Of a stretch of 64,000 nucleotides of DNA, positions 42,485-52,191 are shown piece after piece (within the stretch, counting starts at the first letter, position 1; each line of letters begins with the position of its first letter). The notes beneath the pieces were generated by a model. The model saw nothing but the letters and a program-made list of their open reading frames with translations, made no database searches and was not told where the DNA came from. Made by a program: the position numbers and the translations under genes. Origin of the DNA: Paenibacillus sp. HWE-109 (GTDB lineage Bacteria; Bacillota; Bacilli; Paenibacillales; NBRC-103111); assembly GCF_022163125.1 (NCBI RefSeq), contig NZ_CP091881.1, positions 4,588,001 to 4,652,000 on the forward strand. The letters run 5' to 3'.

Positions 42485-45106
42485 CTAGCCTCTATTAATA
42501 TGTTCAATAAATTGCAGCTTGATCGTTATGATTTCCTTCGGGGCGAGTTTTACCGCAAGACGGCTCGCCGCCTCGGTACGGACGTCCAATTGCACCTCCG
42601 GCTCTTCCAGCAAATTGCAGGCATGCGCCGAAGCCAATTCGCTAGCGAACGCCAGTTCTGCGTGATGCGGCTCGTTCCAGGCGTTTTGCAGGCGCAGCAC
42701 ATAGCTGTTGCCGTCTTCCGCCACTTTGAATGCCAGCAGCACGATGCCTTCGGTGCCCTCTGTCAGCAGCGAGGAACGCGCAGCGCTTCCTTGGAAGCCG
42801 CGTACCGTTTTCACAGGGTGGCTCCACTGCTCGAGCTGCTTCCAGATCTCGCCTTGCTGCCAGTCGCCCTGGTGCAAGACAATCCGGAAGTTATACGTGT
42901 AGCTGCCTGCCATCCACTGCGGGAAGTTCGTACCCCACTGGTTGTTGAATAGGTTGAAGTACAGCGAAGGCCGCTCAGGCTGATACGACTTGCTGTAGGC
43001 GAGCACACCTTTCTCCCCGATGGAGAATAGAGGCGTATCTTTCGCCAGGACGGCTAGACCTGCCCCGCCATCCGTCACATCGACCCAGCCGTCCCCGCAA
43101 TGCAGGCGATGGTTGGCGCCGCGAACGATGTCCTGTGTCGGGTCTACGACAGCACCCAGCTTCTGGAATCGGTAGCCCGGCTCCCCGGCTTGCAGATGGA
43201 AGCCGACGAAGCCTGCTTCGGCGAAAGCCGTAGCCGCTTTGTCGTTCAGCTCCAGCGTGTAGTCGAAGAACGGCTGATCCGGCTCCAGCTTAAGCAAGAT
43301 CACGACGCTTTGCGCATTGCCGAACTCGGTACGGCTTGCCGCAGGCGTGCTGAATGTCAAGCGGATTGTGCCGGCGGCAGCGTCATTGGCCGTTTCCAGA
43401 CTGTCCAGCTTCAGTCCGAATTGCTGGTGCCCGATGCGCGGATAGCCCGGCTTGCCAAAATCGTTTACATACCAGTCCATCAAATCATAGGCGTAATCCT
43501 TCACGAATTGCAGAATTTCGTCTTTGGCGTAAACATCGTATTCATAAGCGCCAAACGCTTGGCCGGACGCTACCCAATCCTTACCGCGCACCTTATCGAA
43601 CAGGCGGCGAATCTCGCCATTTGCGGCATCGACTTCGATCCGCAAATGCGCATTTTCCAGCACCGCCTTGCCGTCCTCGGTACGGGCGATCGCCACTGCG
43701 GCTTCGTCTGCGCCATACACGGCCTGCGGTTCATAGGTATACGTGCGGTAGCCGCAAGGCTCCAGCAGCGGAATCCGCACTTCGCCGGACGCTTGCACCG
43801 GCAAGCTGTCGCCGGTGTTCAGATCAACCAGCCAACCACCGGACACATTGTCGAGGCGAACGAGCTCGTTCGTTCTTGCCCAAGACGACGGGTTGAAAAT
43901 CCCGATCACTGGGGATTCACCCTGCTGGGCACCGCTTTGGAACGGTGTGATGCGCTCGGCAGCCGCTCGAGCCATTTTGACATAAGCGCGCTTCTCATCC
44001 CAAGAAAGCTCTATCTTGTCATAGGTTTCGGGGAACGTTTCCCGGTCCCGTGCAATATCTTCCTTCGTAAACGCCCGCATGCTGTTCCGTCCCGGAATCA
44101 GCAGCAGCTTCACGTCATGACCCCACGTATGCTCGCCGAACAGCAGCGATTCGCGGTATGCCTTGTCGATATCCGCGCCGAATGCGCCTGTCGCTTCGCC
44201 CTGCTCCCATTGTTGCAGCGCTGCCATGGCCTCCAGCGTCGTCGTCTCGCTGCGCAAGCTTCGAACCTCGGACACTTCCTGCGGATACGAGCCGATCCCG
44301 TGTATCCACGTGTCCGCTAAATCCTTGCGCACGACCGGAATATCGGTGTAGCCTCTGCTCAGGAAATCCGCAGCAAAGTCGTCCATCGTGCCGATGACCA
44401 CCCGCGTATTTGGATACGACGCCTTCACTGTTTCAAGCAGTTCGGTCACGACCTTGCTGTCCTGCGGCCCGATGTTGTCATGCGTTTGCAGCAGCGCCAT
44501 CCAAACCGGATACTCCCAGTCGTCCGGCGGCAGCAGACTTGTGCCGTACTCGCCTTTGGAATAGAACGTCAGCACTTGTTTGCCGTCCGGTCCTTCCCAA
44601 TTGAACAGCCGCGGCACCTCCACAGGTTGCGAGCATGCGTTGACTCCGATGTGCAGGAACTCGATGCCCGCGCCTTTGAGCAGTGACGGCAGCATCCAGG
44701 TGTGGCCGGGCACGTCCGTCATTTTGGCGGAAATAACCTTCTTGCCGAACTTCTTGCCGAGGCGCGCCGACATGTAGAGACCACGAATCCATTCTTCCAG
44801 TCCGCAAAACTCCGTATGCGTCGTGAAAGGAAGACCGTGCCAGCTTAGCTGTCCGTCCATGACCAATTGCTCGATCCGCTCCCGAATACCTTCCTCGGCA
44901 TGGATCAGCGTCTCGTCCAGAACCCATGAAGGAACCGTCCATACAAAGCGGTGTCCAGGTTCAAAATGCTTCGTTCCTTCACAGATGGTCAAAACGTCCT
45001 TGGCCATGTCCTGCGTGTACTGCTTGACAATGTTGCTCGGCAAGTCGGTAAAACCGAGGTCAACGTGCGTTTTAAAGACTACATATATCGTATCTAAAGA
45101 CTTCAT
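42485..45106 (-). CDS. GH38-like glycoside hydrolase (DUF5054 type)
   Basis: 873 residues. The N-terminal ~300 follow the GH38 alpha-mannosidase seven-stranded barrel: FKTHVDLGFTDLP matches the metal-binding His/Asp block, and KMTDVPGHTWMLPSLLKGAGIEF (split: KMTDVPGHTW, MLPSLLKGAGIEF) matches the nucleophile block in which Asp precedes a G-H and P-x-LL-x-AGI follows. The C-terminal ~450 residues are beta-rich as in family 38. It is more divergent than Ams1-type mannosidases and fits the DUF5054 group, whose substrate I do not know. GGAGGAG precedes the ATG. It heads module 2, directly coupled to LacZ, so both probably trim the same glycan. Confidence 0.78.
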   Translation of the reverse strand: MKSLDTIYVVFKTHVDLGFTDLPSNIVKQYTQDMAKDVLTICEGTKHFEPGHRFVWTVPSWVLDETLIHAEEGIRERIEQLVMDGQLSWHGLPFTTHTEFCGLEEWIRGLYMSARLGKKFGKKVISAKMTDVPGHTWMLPSLLKGAGIEFLHIGVNACSQPVEVPRLFNWEGPDGKQVLTFYSKGEYGTSLLPPDDWEYPVWMALLQTHDNIGPQDSKVVTELLETVKASYPNTRVVIGTMDDFAADFLSRGYTDIPVVRKDLADTWIHGIGSYPQEVSEVRSLRSETTTLEAMAALQQWEQGEATGAFGADIDKAYRESLLFGEHTWGHDVKLLLIPGRNSMRAFTKEDIARDRETFPETYDKIELSWDEKRAYVKMARAAAERITPFQSGAQQGESPVIGIFNPSSWARTNELVRLDNVSGGWLVDLNTGDSLPVQASGEVRIPLLEPCGYRTYTYEPQAVYGADEAAVAIARTEDGKAVLENAHLRIEVDAANGEIRRLFDKVRGKDWVASGQAFGAYEYDVYAKDEILQFVKDYAYDLMDWYVNDFGKPGYPRIGHQQFGLKLDSLETANDAAAGTIRLTFSTPAASRTEFGNAQSVVILLKLEPDQPFFDYTLELNDKAATAFAEAGFVGFHLQAGEPGYRFQKLGAVVDPTQDIVRGANHRLHCGDGWVDVTDGGAGLAVLAKDTPLFSIGEKGVLAYSKSYQPERPSLYFNLFNNQWGTNFPQWMAGSYTYNFRIVLHQGDWQQGEIWKQLEQWSHPVKTVRGFQGSAARSSLLTEGTEGIVLLAFKVAEDGNSYVLRLQNAWNEPHHAELAFASELASAHACNLLEEPEVQLDVRTEAASRLAVKLAPKEIITIKLQFIEHINRG

Positions 45107-45180
45107 AAACTACTCCTCCAATGTTGCTTCTCTCATCTAATCGTTTTGTAGTGGTGCTGCTGAATCGAAGTTCTAGTCCT

Positions 45181-45204
45181 AACCGTTTACACCCGGTAAA
45201 GGTT
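45181..45204. promoter_or_regulatory. Inverted repeat upstream of the GH38-like gene
   Basis: AACCGTTTAC and GTAAAGGTT form an inverted repeat (one extra G in the left arm) with a 5-nt spacer, 75 bp ahead of the GH38-like start. It could be an operator for the enzyme pair. No matching copy was found elsewhere in the window. Confidence 0.35.
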
Positions 45205-45236
45205 CAAACTGCGCACAGTGGTTGCAGAAAATGAAA

Positions 45237-45279
45237 AAAAGCCGAATCATCCTGCTGATCCGCGGACTCTGGGCTTTGT
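45237..45279 (-). terminator. Terminator-like hairpin ahead of module 2
   Basis: Read leftward, AAAGCC pairs with GGCTTT and seven T follow; the interior can pair in part (GAGTC with GATTC). It would terminate transcripts coming from the small ORF or from module 3. Confidence 0.55.
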
Positions 45280-45403
45280 AGCCCGTGAAACTCTTCAATT
45301 AACAAATCGACGACCAATTTTCCCAAGATTCATTTTCTTCTATGGTTTTGGATGAAATTGTTGTCCCTGATTGGATGATATTGATCCTATCGATGACAAC
45401 CAA

Positions 45404-45417
45404 GTTAAGCGCTTAAC
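45404..45417. promoter_or_regulatory. Perfect 14-bp palindrome, LacI/cre-like
   Basis: GTTAAGCGCTTAAC is a perfect palindrome with the central CG typical of LacI-family operators and resembles cre. It lies 298 bp ahead of the GH38-like gene and 7 bp past a small ORF. No LacI-family gene is in the window, so CcpA or a distant regulator would be the binder. Confidence 0.45.
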
Positions 45418-45423
45418 CCAATC

Positions 45424-45555
45424 TTACAACATAACCTCACTCGGTTCAATATGCCCGCCAAAAAAATATATACGGAATGAATTTGGCTCTCCGGTTCCAA
45501 TTTCTGTTCGCTCTCGAATAGTACGCCGGACCTGTTTGATACGGTCTTGTAACAT
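45424..45555 (-). CDS. Small hypothetical protein, 43 residues
   Basis: A 43-residue frame with a strong AGGGGG site 8 nt before its ATG. The product starts MLQDRIKQVRRTIRERT, is basic at the N-terminus and ends in PSEVML; no membrane segment or known motif. It is the only well-supported frame in the 813-bp gap between modules 2 and 3. I do not recognise a family. The rest of the gap contains two terminators, an operator-like palindrome and two loosely similar CAGTTCATTA stretches near 45700 and 45740. Confidence 0.4.
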   Translation of the reverse strand: MLQDRIKQVRRTIRERTEIGTGEPNSFRIYFFGGHIEPSEVML

Positions 45556-45787
45556 TTCTACAGCCCCCTAACGAACTCAATACCCTTTATTCTGCCAAAA
45601 TCACTCATTCTGAAATTCTAATGAATTCCTGATGCCCTATTTCAAGCAAATGATCACCTTTCCGCCTAAAATTTGCTCGATAGCGTTAATCCAGTTCATT
45701 AACTCGCCAAAGTAGCCATTTTCCGGTCTATAAGCATCCTACAGTTCATTAGAATAAAAAATGTGATAATCCACAAATAATTAAAAA

Positions 45788-45816
45788 ACGGAGTCCGCAA
45801 ATCCGCGGCGCTCCGT
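45788..45816 (-). terminator. Terminator of module 3
   Basis: ACGGAG and CTCCGT arms with an inner CCGC/GCGG stem; TTTTT on one side and a matching A run on the other. It lies ~100 bp past the LacZ stop. Confidence 0.85.
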
Positions 45817-45919
45817 TTTTGTTGTTACAGAATTTGTTTGTTTATTTAAAGCAAGCTTCGTTTGTTGGGTAAATTCAATCCACTTTTATTCTTGCACCAC
45901 AACTATCAAATTCATCAGC

Positions 45920-48900
45920 TTATGAAGGTACGTTATGACTTGTCAAGAAGAACTCAAACTGAAGCTTTTGATGGGAAGGAATCTGATATTCCTCATGGAC
46001 AGGTGCACCCCAACTATCATCCCCGCCAACACCCATCTGTTTGCCAGCAACGGTCACAACGGTATAATGAACCTCCGGCAGTTCAAAAGCATGTTCCGCA
46101 TGCTCAAGTTCAAATGCCGTATACGGAGACAAGTTGCACTCTACAGGTGCTAATGGGTCAGACTGAATCGATAAACCAATCCCAGACGCATCCGTTATAT
46201 TCACACGGCGTACGCCAGTACGATTGCCAGATTCCTGTGGAACCAGATAAGGCGTAGGCAATTGGTCCACCTGACGGCTAAATATGCCCAAACGAGCACC
46301 GAATTTGCGGTCGATATAATTTTCTTCAGGTCCCATCGCATACCATTCGGATTGATTATAATCCGCAGACATCTTGAACGATACAGCGAGTATCGGTAAA
46401 TTCGGCAGACCTGCGGCACCCTTGTAAAGCGTATTTACGCGAATCGTTCCGTTCGCTAGTACCGTGTATGCAATGCGAACGCTAATTTCAGCGCTGATGC
46501 TGAAGTTGTAATCAAAAATGACAGTTGCTGAACCCTTTTCTTGCTGCAATTCCCATTTGACACATTTGCGAGCCAAACTTGCAGCATACCAAGCACCGGC
46601 CGTAAAGCTCATTGCGGTTCCTTTGTCATTATCCGTCGTAGCCCGCCAAAATAAAGGAGCAGGCGGCGTCGCGATCATTTCGCGACCTTCGTATTTCAAC
46701 GAAACGAGTGATCCTACTTGTTTCGAAAAAATGGCGATGAAACCTTTGCCTGACACGCTCATGTTGACATCACCTTCAACGACGACGACTTCGCCTGAAG
46801 GCTGCTCAACCTGACGGCTTGCCCCAACCACAAACGTCGTTTCGCCAAACGTCGTCTCAAATCCAGCATCAGCCCATAACGTGGCTTCTCTTAGAACTAA
46901 CGAAGCGTGAATGCAGTACTCACCTGGCGTTCCTTCTACATTTGGCAGCTCTATTGGCAGACTGAATTCGCTCTGAGCTTCGACCTCGATATTGGCTTGC
47001 CCCGCGGTAATTTCTTTTCCCTCATGGAACAGTCGGTAGACAAGCACCAAATCATCTGTATTCGCAAATAAATTTTCATTCACAATGTTAATATGAGTTC
47101 GAGTTGGTTCCAGCTTGATATTTTGATAAAGGAATTTCACTTCCTGCATTTTAGGCGTGATTTGACGATCTGCGAAGACGAGACCATTGCCGCAGAAGCT
47201 GTAATCGGTTGGACGATCTTTGAAATCCCCGCCGTACGCCAAAAACTCGCGGCCATTTCGGTCTTTTTTCACAATCGCCTGATCGATATAATCCCAAATA
47301 AAGCCGCCTTGATACATTGGATATTGGTTCTCAAGCTCCGTATATTTATGAAGGCCTCCCACGGAATTCCCCATAGCGTGCATATATTCACAGCTAATGT
47401 ACGGTTTATCCGGCTGACTATTGAGATACGCCTCAATATCCGCTGGTTTCGCATACATGCGGCTTTCCATGTCGCTGGTCGCCCCATAATTGCGGTCGTA
47501 GAAAACACCTTCGTAATGAACCAGTCTCGTAGGATCTGTTTCGCGGAAATAGTTGGACACATTGAGAATAACTTGGCCGGCATACGATTCATTGCCGCAA
47601 GACCAAATGAGAATCGAAGGATGATTCTTATCCCGCTCCACCATCGAAATCGCACGATCCATGACAATATCTTGCCACCCCATATCGTTGCCTGGGATAT
47701 TCCAAGAAGGTTCAACAGCGCCCATCTTTTGCCATGAGCCATGCGTCTCTAAATTCATTTCATCAATAACATAGACCCCGTACTCGTCACAAAGCTCGTA
47801 CCAGAGTGTCTGATTGGGATAGTGTGACGTGCGCACCGCATTAATGTTGCTGCGCTTAAGCGTTTGAATATCCCACAGCATATCCTGCTTCGTGATCGCT
47901 CGTCCGCTGCGGCTGTTAAATTCATGTCGATTGACGCCTTTGAACACAATGCGTTTCCCATTGATGCACATCAGCTTGTCTTTCATCTCAAAACGACGAA
48001 ACCCTGTCTTCTGAACGATGGCTTCAATTAAATTTCCGCTCTCATCGTAAATCGAGATACACGCGGCATATAAATAGGGGCTTTCTGCACTCCAAGGTTG
48101 AACAGGACCTGCTGAAAGGTTGAAGACCAGGTTGCCCTCGCGGAATTCATCTTCTTCGGAGAGGCAAACATTCCCCTCAGCATCCTTCAGTTCAAGTTTA
48201 GCACGGACGGTTTCCATATGTTCATTGCGAAGCTTGAGCTCAATCTCAAGAAGTCCTTGCTCATACGCATCGTCCAAATCTGCCTTCACACGCATATCCC
48301 ATACATGCACCTTAGGTACTGTGTACAAATACACATCGCGGAAAATCCCCGACATCCGCCAGAAATCCTGATCTTCCAGCCAGCTTCCTGTGCTGCGCTG
48401 ATAAACCTCAACAGCCAGCTTGTTCTCTCCTTCACGAATATGAGGGGTTAAGTCAAACTCGGCAGGCGTAAAGCTATCTTCACTGTAACCGATAAATTCG
48501 CCGTTAAGCCATACGTAGAAGGCCGATTCCACGCCTTGAAACGATATGTAGACGGGCTTACCAATCATCGTATCTGGTAATTCAAAGTTTTTTACATAGC
48601 TGCCAACAGGATTATGCTCTTGCGAAATGTGCGGAGGACGAAGCGCCTCTACGCCATCCCACGGATACATCGTGTTGACATATTGCGGGACTCCCCAGCC
48701 TTGAAGCTGGATATGACCAGGCACCTGGATATGCTCCCAAGCGCTGCAGTTATAATCCATCTGATAAAAAGACTGCACACGACTTGCGGGGTTAACCGCA
48801 TAGCTGAACTGCCAGCGTCCGTTCAAGCTATGCCGCATGTCCATCGGCGCACTCGCCTCCGCGGACGCCATCGAATGATAGTAACGATGATCAGAATGGG

Positions 48901-48970
48901 CTTCCAGTCTGTTCACTTTGAATACATTTACATCTTGAAGCCAATCAAGGCTTGGTACCGAATGTTTCAT
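45920..48970 (-). CDS. lacZ: Beta-galactosidase, LacZ type (module 3)
   Basis: 1016 residues with the complete LacZ architecture: YVNTMYPWDGVE near residue 95, acid/base Glu in WSCGNESYAG (~460), nucleophile Glu in ISCEYMHAMGNS (~527), and a C-terminal Bgal_small_N region with WYAMGPEENYIDRK. Cytoplasmic by absence of a signal. It is clearly a paralogue of the module 2 enzyme but diverged throughout, so not a recent duplication. GGGAGG precedes the ATG. It is the last gene of module 3, 52 bp after the second permease, and probably acts on the sugar that importer brings in. Confidence 0.94.
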   Translation of the reverse strand: MKHSVPSLDWLQDVNVFKVNRLEAHSDHRYYHSMASAEASAPMDMRHSLNGRWQFSYAVNPASRVQSFYQMDYNCSAWEHIQVPGHIQLQGWGVPQYVNTMYPWDGVEALRPPHISQEHNPVGSYVKNFELPDTMIGKPVYISFQGVESAFYVWLNGEFIGYSEDSFTPAEFDLTPHIREGENKLAVEVYQRSTGSWLEDQDFWRMSGIFRDVYLYTVPKVHVWDMRVKADLDDAYEQGLLEIELKLRNEHMETVRAKLELKDAEGNVCLSEEDEFREGNLVFNLSAGPVQPWSAESPYLYAACISIYDESGNLIEAIVQKTGFRRFEMKDKLMCINGKRIVFKGVNRHEFNSRSGRAITKQDMLWDIQTLKRSNINAVRTSHYPNQTLWYELCDEYGVYVIDEMNLETHGSWQKMGAVEPSWNIPGNDMGWQDIVMDRAISMVERDKNHPSILIWSCGNESYAGQVILNVSNYFRETDPTRLVHYEGVFYDRNYGATSDMESRMYAKPADIEAYLNSQPDKPYISCEYMHAMGNSVGGLHKYTELENQYPMYQGGFIWDYIDQAIVKKDRNGREFLAYGGDFKDRPTDYSFCGNGLVFADRQITPKMQEVKFLYQNIKLEPTRTHINIVNENLFANTDDLVLVYRLFHEGKEITAGQANIEVEAQSEFSLPIELPNVEGTPGEYCIHASLVLREATLWADAGFETTFGETTFVVGASRQVEQPSGEVVVVEGDVNMSVSGKGFIAIFSKQVGSLVSLKYEGREMIATPPAPLFWRATTDNDKGTAMSFTAGAWYAASLARKCVKWELQQEKGSATVIFDYNFSISAEISVRIAYTVLANGTIRVNTLYKGAAGLPNLPILAVSFKMSADYNQSEWYAMGPEENYIDRKFGARLGIFSRQVDQLPTPYLVPQESGNRTGVRRVNITDASGIGLSIQSDPLAPVECNLSPYTAFELEHAEHAFELPEVHYTVVTVAGKQMGVGGDDSWGAPVHEEYQIPSHQKLQFEFFLTSHNVPS

Positions 48971-49022
48971 TGATCTATGCCTCCCGAAAAATAAGACCCA
49001 AGAAGGGCTTTCAAATTATACA

Positions 49023-49847
49023 TTATTTTACAGATCCTACCATGCCCGCAACGAATTGTTTTTGCATCAAGAAAAATACGATCGCTGTCGGCAGTGTTGA
49101 GATGACAATAGCGGTCATGATCACCCCAAAATCCGGTGAATAACTCGAACCCAAATTGGAAATCAACAAAGGAATCGTTCGTTTCTCCGGTGTTTGCAAG
49201 ACAATAAGCGGCCACAAGTAATTGTTCCAACTAGACATAAACGTAATGATAGCAGCAGCTGAATACGTTGTTTTCATAGTCGGCATATATATACGGAAAA
49301 ACAGTCCTAATTCCGTCAGTCCATCAATACGCCCAGCTTCCAGAAGCTCCTTCGCAAACATTTTCGTGCTTTGACGGAAGAAGAAAATGAGAAACGCTGT
49401 CGTGAATGTCGGAAGGACGACCGCGTTCATCGTGTTGATCCCGATTAATGGAACCGTACGCGAAATGCTGGAAAACATCTGGTAAAGCGGAACCATCAAC
49501 GCCGCGAACGGAATCATCATGGAGACAAGCAGTAAATTAAACACGATATCTTTGGCTTTGCTCTGATAGATTTCAAAAGCATAGCCAGCCAGCGAAGCAA
49601 CCAATAAAGCCAAAATGGTTGTAGTTAACGAGATCTTCAATGAATTCCAAAGTGCGGGAACGAGATTAATGGAATCTGTTAATTTATGAAAGTTGTCCAT
49701 GAAATGCGACCCTGGTAACATTCGGCCCTGCGTAACGTCCACAGACAGATTCGTGGAACTAATGACCATCCACAGGAATGGAAAAATGGATATTACAGCC
49801 ACAGCAGCAAGGAAGAGGTAGATAATTGTACGTCTTAAAGCTATCAT
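49023..49847 (-). CDS. Sugar ABC transporter permease, MalG type (module 3)
   Basis: 274 residues with six membrane segments, FLWMVISSTN near the start, EAA loop ELLEAGRIDGLTELGLFF and C-terminal KQFVAGMVGSVK, all CUT1 MalG features of the AraQ/LacG-like group. The ATG overlaps the stop of the upstream permease by 4 bp. It forms the channel with that subunit. Confidence 0.94.
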   Translation of the reverse strand: MIALRRTIIYLFLAAVAVISIFPFLWMVISSTNLSVDVTQGRMLPGSHFMDNFHKLTDSINLVPALWNSLKISLTTTILALLVASLAGYAFEIYQSKAKDIVFNLLLVSMMIPFAALMVPLYQMFSSISRTVPLIGINTMNAVVLPTFTTAFLIFFFRQSTKMFAKELLEAGRIDGLTELGLFFRIYMPTMKTTYSAAAIITFMSSWNNYLWPLIVLQTPEKRTIPLLISNLGSSYSPDFGVIMTAIVISTLPTAIVFFLMQKQFVAGMVGSVK

Positions 49848-50722
49848 TTTTTATCACCTGCCAATTTGATTTGAAGGACAGATAACACAATGATCATGAC
49901 TACAACCGAATAGGAAACCGTTGCCGCATAGCCAAAATCAGGTGTGTATTTAAAGGAAAGATTGTAGATGTACTGCGATATGGAGAGAGTAGCATTCCCT
50001 GGGCCACCCTTCGTAATATTCATAATCTCATCGAACAATTGCAACGTACCAATCGTCGAGGTAATGGACGTGAAGAGAACAATTGGCTTAAGCATTGGAA
50101 ACGTAATAAAGAAAAACTGTTTGATCGGAGAAGCTCCATCAATACGGGCTGCTTCATAAATAGAGCTATCAATATTTTGCAATGCGGAAAGGAAAAAAAT
50201 CATATTATATCCTGTCCAGCGCCATGTAATGGCAAGGATAATCGTAATTTTCGCCCAGAAAGGATCGGAAATCCATGCAATCGGCTGTCCAATCAAGTGA
50301 ATCTTAATTAAAGCCATATTAATCAAACCATCGTTGCCAAACAAGTATTTGAAAACAACGGAGTAGGCAACAAGTGAAGTCACGCAAGGTAAGAAAATAG
50401 CTGTACGGAAAAAACCTTTGAAACGAAGCTTACTGTCATTCAACAAGACGGAAATCATCATGGACAGAATAATCATGACCGGCACCTGAATAATCAAATA
50501 GATAAACGTATTCTTAACAGCTGTAATGAATGTCTTATCGCTGAAGAGCCGCTTATAGTTGCTGATCCCGTTGAAATGCAGATTAGCCCCCGCACCAGTT
50601 TTAAAGGAAAGCAGCAATGCCTGAATCATAGGATAAAAGTAAAACAAACATATCATTAATACGGCAATAGCGATAAACAGCCATCCCGTAAGCTTTGCAC
50701 GGCTACGTATCGAGTAGTTCAT
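49844..50722 (-). CDS. Sugar ABC transporter permease, UgpA/LacF type (module 3)
   Basis: 292 residues with six membrane segments and EAA loop IYEAARIDGASPIKQFF. The C-terminal half (GGPGNATLSISQYIYNLSF) is typical of the AraP/LacF group. I use the ATG at 50722, which has AAGGA at 10 nt; an in-frame ATG 24 nt upstream has no clear site. It follows the binding-protein gene by ~110 bp and is co-translated with the next permease. Confidence 0.92.
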   Translation of the reverse strand: MNYSIRSRAKLTGWLFIAIAVLMICLFYFYPMIQALLLSFKTGAGANLHFNGISNYKRLFSDKTFITAVKNTFIYLIIQVPVMIILSMMISVLLNDSKLRFKGFFRTAIFLPCVTSLVAYSVVFKYLFGNDGLINMALIKIHLIGQPIAWISDPFWAKITIILAITWRWTGYNMIFFLSALQNIDSSIYEAARIDGASPIKQFFFITFPMLKPIVLFTSITSTIGTLQLFDEIMNITKGGPGNATLSISQYIYNLSFKYTPDFGYAATVSYSVVVMIIVLSVLQIKLAGDKK

Positions 50723-50833
50723 TAGCTCCAAATCCTTCCTATTCATAGCGATTAAAAATTGAAACGCTGTCCTCTTCTTTGCATATTTCGCAATTCAGAG
50801 GTCAGCGTTCATAAGGTTAATGGGAAGAGAAAC

Positions 50834-52141
50834 TTATTTAAGTTGGGATTCTGCTTGGGATTGTGCATCACTGAATACTTTGGCGATGTCTTTGCCCTTC
50901 AGGTAGTTTTGCATCTCAACTTTGAGAATATCTTCAATCGCATACGTATGCAGACCATAGTTGACTTTTGGAATTTGAGCCGTCCATGTTGCGAAATCAG
51001 AAATCACCTTTTGACCTCCGAAGAAATCGTCGGCTTTCGTATAGGCTTCACCTTGCGCAGCAGGTTTATAAGTACCAACAACCCCTACGTCTGTAACTAA
51101 TTTTTGATACAAATTCACATCAGAACCAAGCGTTTTTGCAAGGAAATCAGCAGCCGCATCTTTACCATCACTGTTCAATACATACCAGGAGCTTCCCCCA
51201 AGGTTTGATGCGTTAACAGAACTGGCTGTGTTTTTCAACTTAGGAAAAGGAACAACTGCCCATTTACCGGATTGATCCGCTTGTGATTTAATGGATGGCG
51301 TAATCCAGTTACCTGTTGGAACAGAGACGACAGCACCGCTGTTGAAACCAGCAAGGAAGGAGTTCCAATCCGAGTTAATTTTCACAATATTTGCGTTCAT
51401 GATTTCTTTGTATGTCTCGAAAGCTTCTTTCAATACTGCGTTGTCTTTGAGGTCCGGCGTGGTGCCATCACTTTTCAGATACCAAGCGCCAGCAGATTGA
51501 ATCATCATACGAATTAAACCAAGATCATTGGGATCCTGCGTCAGCAAATCTTTACCTGTTTTTGCTTTAACAGCTTTACCGACTTCAATGAATTTCTGCC
51601 AGTCTATATTTTTCAGATCATCGACCTTATATCCTGCTTGTTCCAAATAATCTCTGCGCACATATAGTCCTGTTACGCCGGAATCAAATGGCACACCGTA
51701 TTGTTTGCCGTTCAAACTTGTTGGACCCAACTTGTATTCAGCGAAATCCGAAGCCTTAATGGATGCGGACATATCTGCAAATGCATCTGGGTATGTTTTT
51801 AAAAAGCCTTGTGCACGGTAATCTTCAATCAATACAACATTCGGCAGACCTGACTTTGAACCGGAGTTCAAACCCGTATTCATCTTTTGAATAATGTCAT
51901 CTTGCGCATATTCAACAACATTGATTTTCACATCAGGATGATCCTTGGCATAGGCATCTTTCGCTAGGTTCATTGCTGCAATATTAAAGTTCTTATCCCA
52001 AGCCCAAACTGTAATTTCCTTGCTCGTGCTCTTCGCACCGCCGCTAGGAGTGGTCGTTGATGATGTGTCAGACGAATTACTTGAACATGCCGTCAAAAGC
52101 AAAAAACTTGCAAGTAAAACCGTTGAAATTGTCTTCTTCAT
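50834..52141 (-). CDS. Sugar-binding lipoprotein, family 1 (module 3)
   Basis: 435 residues. Signal KKTISTVLLASFLLL and lipobox LTACSS place the lipid-modified Cys near residue 20; a Ser/Thr linker follows. VWAWDKNFNIAAMN and VSVPTGNWITPSIKSQADQSGKW (split: VSVPTGNWITP, SIKSQADQSGKW) are typical of lactose/arabinose-oligomer binding proteins such as LacE and AraN. I chose the ATG at 52141 for AGGGGG upstream. A palindromic, cre-like site lies between its -10 region and the start. Works with the two permeases just downstream. Confidence 0.93.
   Translation of the reverse strand: MKKTISTVLLASFLLLTACSSNSSDTSSTTTPSGGAKSTSKEITVWAWDKNFNIAAMNLAKDAYAKDHPDVKINVVEYAQDDIIQKMNTGLNSGSKSGLPNVVLIEDYRAQGFLKTYPDAFADMSASIKASDFAEYKLGPTSLNGKQYGVPFDSGVTGLYVRRDYLEQAGYKVDDLKNIDWQKFIEVGKAVKAKTGKDLLTQDPNDLGLIRMMIQSAGAWYLKSDGTTPDLKDNAVLKEAFETYKEIMNANIVKINSDWNSFLAGFNSGAVVSVPTGNWITPSIKSQADQSGKWAVVPFPKLKNTASSVNASNLGGSSWYVLNSDGKDAAADFLAKTLGSDVNLYQKLVTDVGVVGTYKPAAQGEAYTKADDFFGGQKVISDFATWTAQIPKVNYGLHTYAIEDILKVEMQNYLKGKDIAKVFSDAQSQAESQLK
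52067..52091 (-). other. Lipoprotein signal cleavage region of the module 3 binding protein
   Basis: This stretch encodes the end of the signal peptide, the lipobox TAC and the start of the serine-rich linker. The Cys codon is the predicted lipid attachment point, so mature protein begins here at the outer face of the membrane. Confidence 0.6.
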
Positions 52142-52166
52142 GTGGTCCCCCTTGATGATTTGAATT

Positions 52167-52191
52167 TGTAAGTGCTTACTTATAGATAATA
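52167..52191 (-). promoter_or_regulatory. -10 box and cre-like palindrome ahead of module 3 binding protein
   Basis: GTAAGTGCTTAC (52168-52179) is an imperfect palindrome related to the cre-like site of module 2, with the same placement just downstream of a -10-like TATTAT (minus strand, 52186-52191). It suggests a shared repressor such as CcpA for both importers, though the central CG is here TG. Confidence 0.45.

Noticed and set aside
41035..44320. Long plus-strand open frames (to 469 codons) across the LacZ and GH38-like genes
   Set aside because: They lie antisense to clear enzyme genes in GC-rich codons, have low-complexity Arg/His-rich products and no ribosome sites.
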